A stretch of DNA of 64,000 nucleotides from JAAFHB01 sp963675995 (GCA_963675995.2 CAXXIY010000002.1:62001-126000); one strand, 5' to 3'; positions 43,465-53,066 are shown, numbered from the stretch's first letter. The notes: generated by a model not told the origin, from the sequence alone. Numbers and translations are program-made.

Positions 43465-44736
43465 ATGAAGAACATAATATTACTTGGCATTCTTGTTATT
43501 TCAGTCCTGGGTCAGGCAATGTCACAGGAAAAGTTAAAACCAGCCGGTACAATACCTGTGATGTCGTGGGGGGGAATAGCACAGACAGAAATTTCTGTCG
43601 AAAGCTATAAAAAGCTGAAGGATGTTGGCGTCAATATCGACATCGCTTTCTTTTCGAACCCTGAAGCGATTGCCTCAGCCCTCGATGCGGCAGGGAAGGC
43701 GGGCGTAAAGCTGATGATCACTTGCCCGGAACTTAAAACCGATCCTGAGAAAGTTGCCAGCCGGTTCAAAAATCATCCTGCACTCGAAGGTTATTTTCTT
43801 TCCGATGAGCCTTATAAAGTGCAGTTCCAGGAGCTGGCCGACTGGCAAAAGCGAATTAAAAGTGCTGATTCAAAGCACTATTGTTTTGTAAATCTTCTCC
43901 CGGATATTAATTCAAACCGGAGTAAATTCGGAACAAAAGATTATAAAGAATACATTGACACCTTTGATAGGATGTTTCCTGCACCTTATATCTCGTTTGA
44001 TTTTTACCCTGTTGTCGATGGTGGATTGCATCCAAGATGGTTTGAAAATCTGGAGTTTTTTGCCAATAAATATCAGGCCGAAGGGAGACCATTCTGGGCA
44101 TTTGCCCTGACCACCTCTTATCTGGCCTACTCAGATGATGCCGTTCAACCCTCTTTAAATGATTTTTACCAGTTATACAGTGTTTATAAACCTGAAAAAA
44201 CCTTTGTACACGATATCCCAACCCTCTCTTCATTAAGGTTGCAAATATATGCCAACCTTGCCTATGGCGCCCAGGGTGTTGAATATTGGAGCTTCAGGGG
44301 CTTTGGTTCACCACTCGATGCGCAAGGTAAACGGACGGTGATTTACGACCGGTTGCAGAAGGTGAGCAACGAGATACAGCAACTCTCGGGGGTGTTTTTA
44401 GGGGCGAAGGTCGTTTCAGTTGCTCACACTGGATTAAATATTCCAAATGAGACAAAACGATTCGTCCAGCTTCCTGCTCCGATAAACCTTCTCGAAACAA
44501 TTGGGGAAGGGGCTGTAGTTTCTGTTCTTGAAAACGGTAAAAATACCTTTTTGGTAATTGTAAACAGAGACTTTAAGAATGCCATGAAATTGATTATTTC
44601 AACCGATGATTCGGTAAAAAAGGTGCTTAAAGACGGAACACTAATTCCTGCAACCGATTATGCAAACGCAACGGAAGTGGATCCGGGAGATGCGGCGATT
44701 TATATGTTTCCCACTGGAGCTAAGAGTGCAAAGTGA
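43465..44736 (+). CDS. Putative TIM-barrel glycoside hydrolase-like protein, copy 3 of 3
   Basis: 423 residues with signal peptide (MKNIILLGILVISVLGQAMS). Same motif set as copies 1 and 2: CPELKTDPEK, DEP (Glu115), SFDFYP, FWAF, AYGAQG, GVEYW (Glu273) and PGDAAIYMFP. It carries an extra stretch of about 25 residues after FWAF (around 212-240) that the others lack, which may reshape the substrate cleft. It follows copy 2 by 6 bp, so these two are a recent or maintained tandem. Confidence 0.77.
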   Translation: MKNIILLGILVISVLGQAMSQEKLKPAGTIPVMSWGGIAQTEISVESYKKLKDVGVNIDIAFFSNPEAIASALDAAGKAGVKLMITCPELKTDPEKVASRFKNHPALEGYFLSDEPYKVQFQELADWQKRIKSADSKHYCFVNLLPDINSNRSKFGTKDYKEYIDTFDRMFPAPYISFDFYPVVDGGLHPRWFENLEFFANKYQAEGRPFWAFALTTSYLAYSDDAVQPSLNDFYQLYSVYKPEKTFVHDIPTLSSLRLQIYANLAYGAQGVEYWSFRGFGSPLDAQGKRTVIYDRLQKVSNEIQQLSGVFLGAKVVSVAHTGLNIPNETKRFVQLPAPINLLETIGEGAVVSVLENGKNTFLVIVNRDFKNAMKLIISTDDSVKKVLKDGTLIPATDYANATEVDPGDAAIYMFPTGAKSAK

Positions 44737-44772
44737 AGAATGAAAGGTGCAAAAAGAAAAGTATAAAGTGTT

Positions 44773-44858
44773 AACCTTGAAAGGGTTCGTTAAAATAGCC
44801 GTAGGTGAAACCCACGGAAGCAGAAAATCGCAATAGTCGAACACTGAAGGGGTTGAAC
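44773..44858. repeat. Cluster of short hairpins between copy 3 and the kinase gene
   Basis: AACC...GGTT at 44773-44787, CCGTAGGT/ACCCACGG at 44799-44817 (one mismatch), and a GAAC-rich repeat near 44839-44858. They resemble the hairpin units at 41886 and 57988-58323. Confidence 0.4.
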
Positions 44859-44905
44859 ATTAAATATAAAATATTGATTTAAGGTAAAATAAAAACAAAA
44901 ATTAA

Positions 44906-46810
44906 ATGAAAAAGGAACAACTTCTAAAAATTCTGCAGGATATAAGTGCGGTGAAAATTGCCGTGATTGGTGATTTCTGTCTCGATGCCTATTGGTTTAT
45001 CGATGAAGCGATGAGTGAAATTTCGGTCGAAACCAACCAGGCGACCCGTCCAGTAAGGACGCAAAAATATTCGCTCGGTGGTGCAGGTAATGTGACCAAT
45101 AATCTCGCAGCCATGAAAATCAGGGATATTCGCGCTTTTGGAGTGATTGGGACTGATCCATTCGGGGCCGAAATGGTCCGGGTAATGAAAGCGACCGGAA
45201 TCGATCCCCGAAACCTGCTGATCCAGGAGGAGGAGTGGTACACGCATGCCTATGCGAAACCCTATATCGATGATAAAGAGTTGAACCGCGTTGACTTTGG
45301 TAACTATAACAAGTTGTCAATTGATACGGCTGACCGTTTGATTGCCAATCTGATTAAAGAGATACCAGAGGTCGACATTGTGGTTATCAACCAGCAGGTT
45401 CCTTCAGGCATTCATATCGACTATTTTAAGAAACGACTGGTTGAGGTAATTGCCCAATTCCCTCAAAAGAGGTTTATTGTCGATAGCCGAAACTTCAACG
45501 ATTATTACACAGGCGCCATCCGGAAAATGAATGATACGGAAGCCGCCAGATTATGTGGTATGGACAAAAAACCCGATGAGGTAGTCCTTTACTCAGAAAT
45601 CGTCTCATCAGCCAATGAGCTTTACAAACGTTACCAAAAACCACTCTTTATCACCCGGGGAAGCAAAGGCTCGCTGACCATTGATGAAAACGGAATTTCC
45701 GAAATCCCGGGATTGATGATTCTGTCGAAAGTAGATACAGTTGGGGCAGGTGACAGTTATCTTGCCGGTGCAGCATCTTCGCTGGCTGCCGGTTATTCGA
45801 TGAACATTGCTGCTCAGGTTGGATCATTTGTGGCGGGCGTAACTGTTCAGAAACTGTTCCAGTGTGGTACGGCAACTCCTGAGGAGATTCTCGCTATTGG
45901 GGTTGATCCTGATTTTATTTATGCTTCAGAACTTGCCGAAGATATGCGACATGCCAAATACCTTCCCGGTACGGAAATCGAAATTGTCAATAAGTGGGAA
46001 CATGAACCACAGATCGAACATGCGATTTTTGACCATGACGGAACCATCTCCACGCTCCGCGAAGGGTGGGAACTGATCATGGGCCCGATGATGATCAAAG
46101 CCATCCTGGGCGATAAATATCTTGATGCAGATGAGTCATTATATCAGAAAGTTAAAGAGCGTTCCGATGAGTTTATCGACAAAACTACAGGCATCCAGAC
46201 GCTGGTTCAGATGAAAGGACTCATTGAGCTGATCCGCGAATTTGGATGTGTTCCTGAAGATAAAATTCTGGACGAATTTGGCTACAAACAGATTTACAAC
46301 GACGAGTTGCTGATCATGGTCAAACAACGTGAAGAGAAATATGCAAAAGGTGAACTCTCTCTCGAAGATTTTACCCTTAAAAATGCAGTGCCATCCCTTG
46401 AGAAACTTCATGCAGCCGGGGTCAAACTTTACCTTGCAAGTGGTACCGACGAAGCTGATGTAAAGAGCGAGGCAAAAGGTTTGGGTTATGATCACCTCTT
46501 CGAAGGTCGTATTTATGGGGCAGTTGGCGATATTACCAAAGAGGCCAAGAAGATCGTTCTTGATCGCATTCTCGATGCGATCGGTGAATCTGCTTTGGGT
46601 AAGGTGGCCACTTTTGGTGACGGACCGGTTGAGATGCGCGAAACCAACAAACGGGGAGGAATCTCCATCGGAGTCGCAAGCAACGAACTGCGCCGCTATG
46701 GGTTGAACGAAAGCAAACGTACGCGACTGATCAAAGCAGGAGCCGATGTGATCATTCCCGATTTTTCTCAATTACCACAGTTGCTTAATTTGTTAAATAT
46801 TAAATCATAA
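44906..46810 (+). CDS. Fusion of PfkB-family sugar kinase and HAD phosphatase
   Basis: 634 residues. Residues 1-335 are a PfkB/ribokinase-type kinase resembling the kinase half of HldE (IAVIGDFCLDAYW, YSLGGAGNVTNNLAAM, and DTVGAGDSYLAG with catalytic Asp283). Residues about 365-634 are a HAD hydrolase with FDHDGT (Asp376 nucleophile, Asp378), LASGTD (motif II) and FGDGPVEM (metal-binding motif). HldE is normally fused to a nucleotidyltransferase, not a HAD, so this pairing is unusual. It could phosphorylate a sugar phosphate and then remove a phosphate, or salvage damaged metabolites. It lies 3 bp from the next gene. Cytoplasmic; no signal peptide. Confidence 0.88.
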   Translation: MKKEQLLKILQDISAVKIAVIGDFCLDAYWFIDEAMSEISVETNQATRPVRTQKYSLGGAGNVTNNLAAMKIRDIRAFGVIGTDPFGAEMVRVMKATGIDPRNLLIQEEEWYTHAYAKPYIDDKELNRVDFGNYNKLSIDTADRLIANLIKEIPEVDIVVINQQVPSGIHIDYFKKRLVEVIAQFPQKRFIVDSRNFNDYYTGAIRKMNDTEAARLCGMDKKPDEVVLYSEIVSSANELYKRYQKPLFITRGSKGSLTIDENGISEIPGLMILSKVDTVGAGDSYLAGAASSLAAGYSMNIAAQVGSFVAGVTVQKLFQCGTATPEEILAIGVDPDFIYASELAEDMRHAKYLPGTEIEIVNKWEHEPQIEHAIFDHDGTISTLREGWELIMGPMMIKAILGDKYLDADESLYQKVKERSDEFIDKTTGIQTLVQMKGLIELIREFGCVPEDKILDEFGYKQIYNDELLIMVKQREEKYAKGELSLEDFTLKNAVPSLEKLHAAGVKLYLASGTDEADVKSEAKGLGYDHLFEGRIYGAVGDITKEAKKIVLDRILDAIGESALGKVATFGDGPVEMRETNKRGGISIGVASNELRRYGLNESKRTRLIKAGADVIIPDFSQLPQLLNLLNIKS

Positions 46811-46813
46811 GAT

Positions 46814-47923
46814 ATGCCTTACCCAAAATTGGACCGGGACCGGCTCTCCATTAAGAAATTAGTCGACCGGAAAAACAAGGTTTATATTGAAAGGGATCAT
46901 GTCCCGGTTACCCAGAAACCTATGCACCTCTCAGAATTAGGAAAGCATCTGATTGGAAAAACTGCCGATCGGATCAGGTTGGCGAGGAATGGGGAACGGT
47001 CACGGATGCTTACTTTCGGCGCGCACACCATTAAAAATGGGATGGCGCCTACACTGATCGCATTGATGGAGGAGGGCTGGGTGACCCATCTCTCCACAAA
47101 TGGTGCTGGAATAATACACGACTGGGAGTTCGCTTTTCAGGGGAAGTCGAGCGAGGATGTTCGAGAGAATGTCGAACTTGGTCAGTTTGGAATATGGGAC
47201 CACACGGGATTCAATATTAACCTTGCCCTCATTGTTGGAGCTTACGAAGGGTTGGGTTACGGCGAATCGGTAGGAAAAATGATCTCCCTTGAAGGTTTGA
47301 CGATCCCTGAAATTTCATCTCTTCAGGATGAGGTGGTCAGCAATATTAAAACCAATCCGGATCATGCTGCTGCTGCTGCCGATCTGGCAGGTGTTATTCA
47401 GAAGTTCGGTCTTAAACCAGGATTTATGTCTATCCCTCACCCGTTTAAGCAGTATTCTGTACAGGCAAGGGCTTTTGAATTGGGAATCCCATTTACCGGA
47501 CACCCCATGTTTGGCCATGATATCATTTACAACCACCCAATGAATCTCGGGGCGGCAATTGGGCGGGTTGCCCAGAATGACTTCCTCTCTTTCGCAAAGA
47601 GTGTCAGTAACCTCGATTATGGCGTCTATATGTCGATAGGATCGGCAGTGATGTCACCCATGATCTTTGAAAAAGCGTTGTCGATGTCTCAAAACCTGAT
47701 TATGCAGGAAAACGGACACATCGATCATCACTACATGTTGATTGTGGACCTTGCAAAATCGGACTGGGACTGGAACAAGGATGGCGAACCCCCTATGGAT
47801 AATCCTGCTTATTACCTCCGTTACTGCAAAACTTTCAACCGTATGGGTGGCGAGATGCATTACCTTACCGCTGATAACCGCGATTTTCTGCTGGCGATCT
47901 ATCAGAATCTGACAACGAAATAA
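46814..47923 (+). CDS. Deoxyhypusine synthase-like protein of unknown function
   Basis: 369 residues, cytoplasmic. The stretch THLSTNGAGIIHDWEFAFQG resembles the NAD-binding TGAN-HD segment of deoxyhypusine synthases, and VYMSIGSAVMSPMIFEKAL resembles their later core. The active-site Lys motif of true deoxyhypusine synthases is not seen, and bacteria lack the hypusine pathway, so a different NAD-dependent reaction is likely. The tight spacing to the kinase-HAD fusion (3 bp) suggests a shared pathway. Family assignment is tentative. Confidence 0.6.
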   Translation: MPYPKLDRDRLSIKKLVDRKNKVYIERDHVPVTQKPMHLSELGKHLIGKTADRIRLARNGERSRMLTFGAHTIKNGMAPTLIALMEEGWVTHLSTNGAGIIHDWEFAFQGKSSEDVRENVELGQFGIWDHTGFNINLALIVGAYEGLGYGESVGKMISLEGLTIPEISSLQDEVVSNIKTNPDHAAAAADLAGVIQKFGLKPGFMSIPHPFKQYSVQARAFELGIPFTGHPMFGHDIIYNHPMNLGAAIGRVAQNDFLSFAKSVSNLDYGVYMSIGSAVMSPMIFEKALSMSQNLIMQENGHIDHHYMLIVDLAKSDWDWNKDGEPPMDNPAYYLRYCKTFNRMGGEMHYLTADNRDFLLAIYQNLTTK

Positions 47924-47968
47924 GAAATGACTACAAATCTCAAATGATAACTTTCTAAAACTAAAAAA

Positions 47969-49450
47969 ATGCCACAAAACAAAAGACTTACCCGGCGCGA
48001 TTTTTTAGGTTCTACCTCTCTGGCAGTTGCCGGATTGACCATTGTTCCATCCAATACAATTGCAGGTTTGGGACATAAAGCGCCAAGCGACAAATTAAAT
48101 ATCGCAGGGGTCGGAATCGGAGGAATGGGTTTTGGTAACCTTAAAGGGATGAGTACCGAAAACATTGTTGCCCTGTGCGATGTCGATTGGGATCACAGCA
48201 AGCGTTGTTTTGACTATTTTCCGGGTGCTAAAAAATATTGGGACTGGCGGAAAATGTATGATGAGATGGACAAATCCATTGATGCAGTTTTAGTTGCAAC
48301 TGCCGATCATAACCATGCCATCGTTGCTGCTCATGCGATGACACTCAACAAGCACGTGTATGTTCAAAAGCCGCTTACCCACTCAGTTTACGAGTCAAGA
48401 CTTTTAACAAAGCTCGCTGTAAAACATAAAGTAGCTACTTCAATGGGGAACCAGGGATCTTCGGGCGAAGGTGTCCGCTTGATTCAGGAGTGGCTGTGGA
48501 ACAACGAAATCGGAGAAGTAACGAAAGTGGAGGCATTTACCGACCGTCCGTTATGGCCCCAGGGATTAGCAGCACCCAAAGAGGGGATGAAGGTTCCCGA
48601 GACAATGAACTGGGACCTGTTCATCGGTCCGGCAAAACCACGTCCTTATCACAGGATGTACACGCCCTGGAGTTTCCGCGGATGGTGGGACTTCGGAACT
48701 GGTGCATTGGGAGATATGGCATGTCACCTGCTTCATCCCGTCTTTATGGGTCTTAAACTGGGTTACCCAACCAAAGTTCAGGGAGCTTCAACCCTTTTGA
48801 TGACTGACTCTGCGCCAAACACGGAAGCTGTTCAGTTAATCTTCCCTGCCCGTCCAAAAGTGCCGGGAATCAAAATTGCGTTTCCTGAAGTTCAGGTTAC
48901 CTGGATGGATGGAGGAATGAAACCAATGAAACCGTCCAACTGGCCTGAGGGAAGAAGTATGAATGACGATGGTGGCGGAGTGATTTTCCATGGAACCAAA
49001 GATAAGCTCATCTGCGGATGTTATGGTAAAGATCCATGGTTGTTGTCGGGAAGAATTCCTAAAGTTGCTAAAACAATTCCCAGGATTACAACAAGTCATG
49101 AACAGGATTGGATCAGAGCCGCCAAAGAGAGCAGCGCTAACCGCACCGAGACAGCTTCACCATTTTCGCAGGCAGGTCCGTTCAACGAGATGGTGGTAAT
49201 GGGTGTTTTGGCGGTCAGGTTGCAGGAATTGGAGAAGGAGTTGCATTGGGACGGCCCGAATATGCAGTTCACCAACATCCGCGACAACGAAGAGATCAGG
49301 TTCTGCCTCGATAACGGGATGGTGATTAAGGATGGTAATCCATCTTTCCATGAAGTCTATAGTACCCCAATGAATGCCAAAAAATTTGCTGAAGAGTTGA
49401 TCCGACACAACTATCGCGAGGGTTGGTCACTCCCCGAAATGCCAGTTTAA
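47969..49450 (+). CDS. Tat-exported Gfo/Idh/MocA family oxidoreductase (second copy)
   Basis: 493 residues with twin-arginine leader LTRRDFLGSTSLAVAGLTIV. The Rossmann motif is GVGIGGMGFGN, and the family catalytic Lys lies in VQKPLTHS (the usual EKP is QKP). It is longer than typical family members because of insertions in the substrate domain. Probably oxidises or reduces a sugar in the periplasm with tightly held NAD(P). Together with DUF1080 at 52458 on the same transcript it fits the 3-keto-glycoside route. It shares little local sequence with the copy at 24420. Confidence 0.9.
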   Translation: MPQNKRLTRRDFLGSTSLAVAGLTIVPSNTIAGLGHKAPSDKLNIAGVGIGGMGFGNLKGMSTENIVALCDVDWDHSKRCFDYFPGAKKYWDWRKMYDEMDKSIDAVLVATADHNHAIVAAHAMTLNKHVYVQKPLTHSVYESRLLTKLAVKHKVATSMGNQGSSGEGVRLIQEWLWNNEIGEVTKVEAFTDRPLWPQGLAAPKEGMKVPETMNWDLFIGPAKPRPYHRMYTPWSFRGWWDFGTGALGDMACHLLHPVFMGLKLGYPTKVQGASTLLMTDSAPNTEAVQLIFPARPKVPGIKIAFPEVQVTWMDGGMKPMKPSNWPEGRSMNDDGGGVIFHGTKDKLICGCYGKDPWLLSGRIPKVAKTIPRITTSHEQDWIRAAKESSANRTETASPFSQAGPFNEMVVMGVLAVRLQELEKELHWDGPNMQFTNIRDNEEIRFCLDNGMVIKDGNPSFHEVYSTPMNAKKFAEELIRHNYREGWSLPEMPV

Positions 49451-49482
49451 CTTATAATGATCAGAAATATAGCTTTTTAACT

Positions 49483-50763
49483 ATGAAAAGAGAAGAAGTC
49501 GTTAATTTAAAAACAGAAGCGCTCAATCACCTTACCGAAGAGCTTCTCCCATTCTGGACAAACAGGATGATTGACAAAAAGAATGGTGGATACCTTACCC
49601 ATTTTGATAAGGATGGAAATGATTCGGGTGAAGATGAAAAGTCGCTGATCGCACAGACCCGCTGTTTATACACCATCTCATCTGCCCATCGTGCAGGTTA
49701 TGGTGGTGGAGCATACGCCGAAATGGCAAGCCATGGTGTCGATTTTCTGATCGATAAAATGTGGGATAAGGAATATGGTGGCTTCTTTTGGATGATGGAT
49801 CGCAAAGGAAATGTAAAGATTGATCAGAAAATCATCTACGGACATAGTTTTGCGATCTATTCATTGAGCGAATATACCCTTGCAACGGGTGACCAGCGGG
49901 GTATTAAATATGCAGAAAAGGTGTTTGATCTGCTTCAGAAATATTGTACCGACACCATGTATGGTGGTTACTGGGAGATGTTCCATCGCGACTGGACCCT
50001 CTGTGGACCGGGAAGTCAGGGGGGCGACCGCAAAACCCTCGATGTCCATATGCATCTGATGGAGGCCTATACTACCCTTTATGAATGTACCGGTAAGGAT
50101 GTTCATCGCCGGAAATTACTTGAGGATATCGATCTGCTGATTAACCGGATCATCCATCCTGTCTTCAAAACAGGTATCCCTCAATTCTTCAAGGACTGGA
50201 CCATTGCACCTCAAATCAAATTTGATATCATCTGGGGATGGGACCGCTTTTCTGAAGAGGGACAGAAAGGAAATGCGACCGACAATACCTGCTATGGACA
50301 CAACGCGGAGTTTGCCCATCTGCTGATTCATGCCCTTAAAATCCTGAAGATAGATTCAAAAACATATAACGATCTGTTTAGGATCATCTTTGACCATACC
50401 GTTGATAATGGTATCGATTGGGAGTTTGGTGGAGTTTTTGTGGAAGGTCCGCATTCGGGTGGCGTTTACGATAAAGAGAAGGAGTTCTGGCAACAGGCTG
50501 AAGTATTGATTGGATTGCTCGATGGTGTCATCATTTTTGGCGATGAAAAATATTGGGAGGCTTACAAAAACGTTCATCGGTTTGTTCTCGATAAAATGGT
50601 CAACAAGGGTGTTGGGGAGTGGTATCCGTTACTCTCACGACGGGGTGAACCAATCTGGACACACATGAGTCATTCGTGGAAGATCAACTACCATACCGTC
50701 AGGGCGATGATTCAAAGTATCATTCGGTTGGACAAGATAGCTAATAAACTGGATTTAATTTAA
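49483..50763 (+). CDS. AGE family sugar 2-epimerase
   Basis: 426 residues from the ATG at 49483; an upstream in-frame start at 49423 overlaps the preceding gene and is unlikely. It has the (alpha/alpha)6 barrel pattern of N-acylglucosamine 2-epimerases: QTRCLYTISSAHRAGY, KIIYGHSFAIYSLSEY, EKEFWQQAEVLIGL and a final WTHMSHSWKINYHTVR that includes the catalytic His segment. Family members epimerise N-acetylhexosamine, cellobiose or mannobiose at C2. Mannosidases nearby favour a mannosyl sugar, but the pocket cannot be read from sequence. It precedes the symporter by 10 bp. Confidence 0.9.
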   Translation: MKREEVVNLKTEALNHLTEELLPFWTNRMIDKKNGGYLTHFDKDGNDSGEDEKSLIAQTRCLYTISSAHRAGYGGGAYAEMASHGVDFLIDKMWDKEYGGFFWMMDRKGNVKIDQKIIYGHSFAIYSLSEYTLATGDQRGIKYAEKVFDLLQKYCTDTMYGGYWEMFHRDWTLCGPGSQGGDRKTLDVHMHLMEAYTTLYECTGKDVHRRKLLEDIDLLINRIIHPVFKTGIPQFFKDWTIAPQIKFDIIWGWDRFSEEGQKGNATDNTCYGHNAEFAHLLIHALKILKIDSKTYNDLFRIIFDHTVDNGIDWEFGGVFVEGPHSGGVYDKEKEFWQQAEVLIGLLDGVIIFGDEKYWEAYKNVHRFVLDKMVNKGVGEWYPLLSRRGEPIWTHMSHSWKINYHTVRAMIQSIIRLDKIANKLDLI

Positions 50764-50773
50764 CTAACGAAAA

Positions 50774-52387
50774 ATGAATTTAACACTAACTATTCTGGAT
50801 TGGATTGTTCTGGCCTGTGTGATTACCGGAAGTTTATCTTTTGGGTTGTATATGGCCTATCGCAAAAAGGCAGGACAAAACAGTTCTAACTTCTTCCTGG
50901 GCGGAAGATCGATGAAATGGCCAATTGTTGGCGCTTCGATGTTCGCCACCAATATAGGCGCTGAACACCTTGTCGGGTTATCAGGAGACTCCTATCGTTA
51001 TGGTCTTTCTGCAGGTTCTGTAGAATTGACCTGCGCAATTACACTGGGATTTGCCTGTGCGATTTTGTACCCCTATTACATTAAGAATAAAATTTTTACG
51101 ATCCCCGAATTTCTCGAATTACGTTATAATCGGCGTGCCAGAACCCTGTTTTCAGGATTAATGCTGGTTATCAGCATTATGACTAAACTCGCTTTCACTC
51201 TTTTTGCCGGTGCTCTGGTACTGAACAGTATCCTGGGATGGAATGTGATGACAACCGTTTTAATCGTTGGTATGGCTGTTGCCCTGTTTACGATGTTGGG
51301 CGGGTTTACAGCTGTCGCTTATACTGATGTAATTCAGGTTGTAATTATGGTGGGAGGTACTTCGATCATGCTTTTTATCGGTCTCGATAAAGTAGGTGGA
51401 TGGGATGGTCTGATGACCAAAGTTCCTAATATGATGTCAATCGCCAAACCATATGACGATCCGGTTTATCCTTTCTGGGGAATTTTGGCAACCGCTTTTT
51501 ATGCCGGAATATTTTATTGGGGAATCGATCAGGTGAATGTACAACGAGGTTTGGCAGCAAAGGATATCAATCATGCAAGATGGGGAGCAATGTTTGCTAC
51601 CTTACTCAAACTTTCGCCCATATTTATTTTTGCATTGCCTGGTGTTATTGCTTATGCTTTGTTTCCAGGTGAGTTGCAAGGTGAAGCGACCAAACAGACG
51701 TTTGTCCTTTTGCTGAACAAGTTACTTCCTACCGGACTAAGGGGACTTTTATTGGCTTCGCTGATGGCAGCGCTCGTTTCGTCGACAATCGCCGTATTAA
51801 ATTCGGTATCCACACTTGTAGTACGCGATTTTTTACTTGAGTTCCGTCCCAATGTCCCTGAGAAGAAGCAGGTCAGGTTTGGACGTATGGTGATTCTGAT
51901 GGTTGCGTTTCTGGGAATGGGGGCTGCATGGCTGGTTTATAAGAACGAAGAGGGATTATACAAGTACTTGCAGACCATATCGGCTTACCTTGTTATACCG
52001 GTTTTCCCAGCCATCTTCTTTGGTATCGTAAGTAAAAAAGTCACGCTGAAAGGGGCAGCAGCTTCAGTTGGTTTTGGTATAGTTCTTTCAACAATATTTG
52101 TGATTGACCAATTACTGCCGCCGACGACTGCCAAAGCGGTTTTTCCCGTTCTTCACTTTCCCCTTACTACCAATTTCGGTTACCGGGGACTTTGGGCTGA
52201 AATGTTAATAACCGGCTTGCTGTTTGCCGTCTCTGCATTTACACCCAAAACAGCCCCCGAGAAGCTTGAAAAAACAACAATCAATTATTCGAAAGGGGTT
52301 CCAAAATTTTCCGGGATCACCGATTGGAGGTTGCATTGGAGTATCCTTGCCGGGATTACGCTGTTTTTATATGTTTGGTTGAGTTGA
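50774..52387 (+). CDS. SSS-family sodium/solute (sugar) symporter
   Basis: 537 residues with about 14 hydrophobic segments. The N-terminus reads SNFFLGGRSMKWPIVGASMFA, then NIGAEHLVGL, typical of SGLT-type symporters (SSS family), and LASLMAALVSSTIAVLNS contributes to the sodium site. It moves a sugar into the cytoplasm with Na+. Co-location with the AGE epimerase and PfkB-HAD fusion suggests it supplies their substrate. Confidence 0.94.
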   Translation: MNLTLTILDWIVLACVITGSLSFGLYMAYRKKAGQNSSNFFLGGRSMKWPIVGASMFATNIGAEHLVGLSGDSYRYGLSAGSVELTCAITLGFACAILYPYYIKNKIFTIPEFLELRYNRRARTLFSGLMLVISIMTKLAFTLFAGALVLNSILGWNVMTTVLIVGMAVALFTMLGGFTAVAYTDVIQVVIMVGGTSIMLFIGLDKVGGWDGLMTKVPNMMSIAKPYDDPVYPFWGILATAFYAGIFYWGIDQVNVQRGLAAKDINHARWGAMFATLLKLSPIFIFALPGVIAYALFPGELQGEATKQTFVLLLNKLLPTGLRGLLLASLMAALVSSTIAVLNSVSTLVVRDFLLEFRPNVPEKKQVRFGRMVILMVAFLGMGAAWLVYKNEEGLYKYLQTISAYLVIPVFPAIFFGIVSKKVTLKGAAASVGFGIVLSTIFVIDQLLPPTTAKAVFPVLHFPLTTNFGYRGLWAEMLITGLLFAVSAFTPKTAPEKLEKTTINYSKGVPKFSGITDWRLHWSILAGITLFLYVWLS

Positions 52388-52457
52388 TGGAGTTTTTGAA
52401 CCGTAAATTGAATGTATTTTTCATTTTGAACTATAACAAATTTCTAAATTTTTAATC

Positions 52458-53066
52458 ATGAAGAAAACCGCTGTATTCGTATTCATCGTCCTGATGATTG
52501 GGTTGAATCTTATTGGAGAGGCCAAACCCAAATGGATTTCACTATTTAATGGTAAGGATTTAACCGGCTGGTTTGTACGTGGAAAGGCAACCTGGACAGT
52601 TCAGGATGGCGTTTTGGTTGGCGAGGGCGGTATGGGTCATATCTATACCGATGTCGTGTGCACCGATTTTGAAGCCAAAGGTGAATTCCGCCTCTCTGCA
52701 ACAGGAAGTGCAAAAGGAAATAGCGGGTTCTATTTCCGTGCCAATCCCCCGGTTGATAATCCACAAGGTTTTCCGCGCGGTTATGAGGCGCAGATCTACA
52801 ATGGTCCCGATTCCTATACGGGATGGCTGTGGAAACCAGGTACCCCTACCGGGAAAGCCACTGAGTTGCTGACCAAAGACGGGGAGTGGTTCACCTATCT
52901 GATCAAGGCAGTAGGTCCTCATATTCAATTCTGGATCAACGGAAAACCCGTAATGACCTATGATGACAGCGAGTACAAAACTGGCCATTTTGCGATTCAG
53001 GGGCACAATCCAGGAATGAAAATTGAAGCTAAAAATCTTTATTACCGCAGTCTCGGTAAGAAATAA
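52458..53066 (+). CDS. DUF1080 / 3-keto-disaccharide hydrolase family, secreted (second copy)
   Basis: 202 residues with a Sec signal peptide (MKKTAVFVFIVLMIGLNLIGEA). The jelly-roll PF06439 pattern is clear: WISLFNGKDLTGWFV, GNSGFYFRANPP, GYEAQIYNGPDS and HFAIQGHNPGMKIEAKNLYY. It is shorter than the copy at 31611. It ends the gene set that includes an exported Gfo/Idh/MocA oxidoreductase, matching the family partnership in 3-keto-glycoside cleavage. Confidence 0.92.
   Translation: MKKTAVFVFIVLMIGLNLIGEAKPKWISLFNGKDLTGWFVRGKATWTVQDGVLVGEGGMGHIYTDVVCTDFEAKGEFRLSATGSAKGNSGFYFRANPPVDNPQGFPRGYEAQIYNGPDSYTGWLWKPGTPTGKATELLTKDGEWFTYLIKAVGPHIQFWINGKPVMTYDDSEYKTGHFAIQGHNPGMKIEAKNLYYRSLGKK

Noticed and set aside
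46139..46771. 210-codon antisense open frame
   Set aside because: Lies fully opposite the kinase-HAD fusion, whose motifs are intact.
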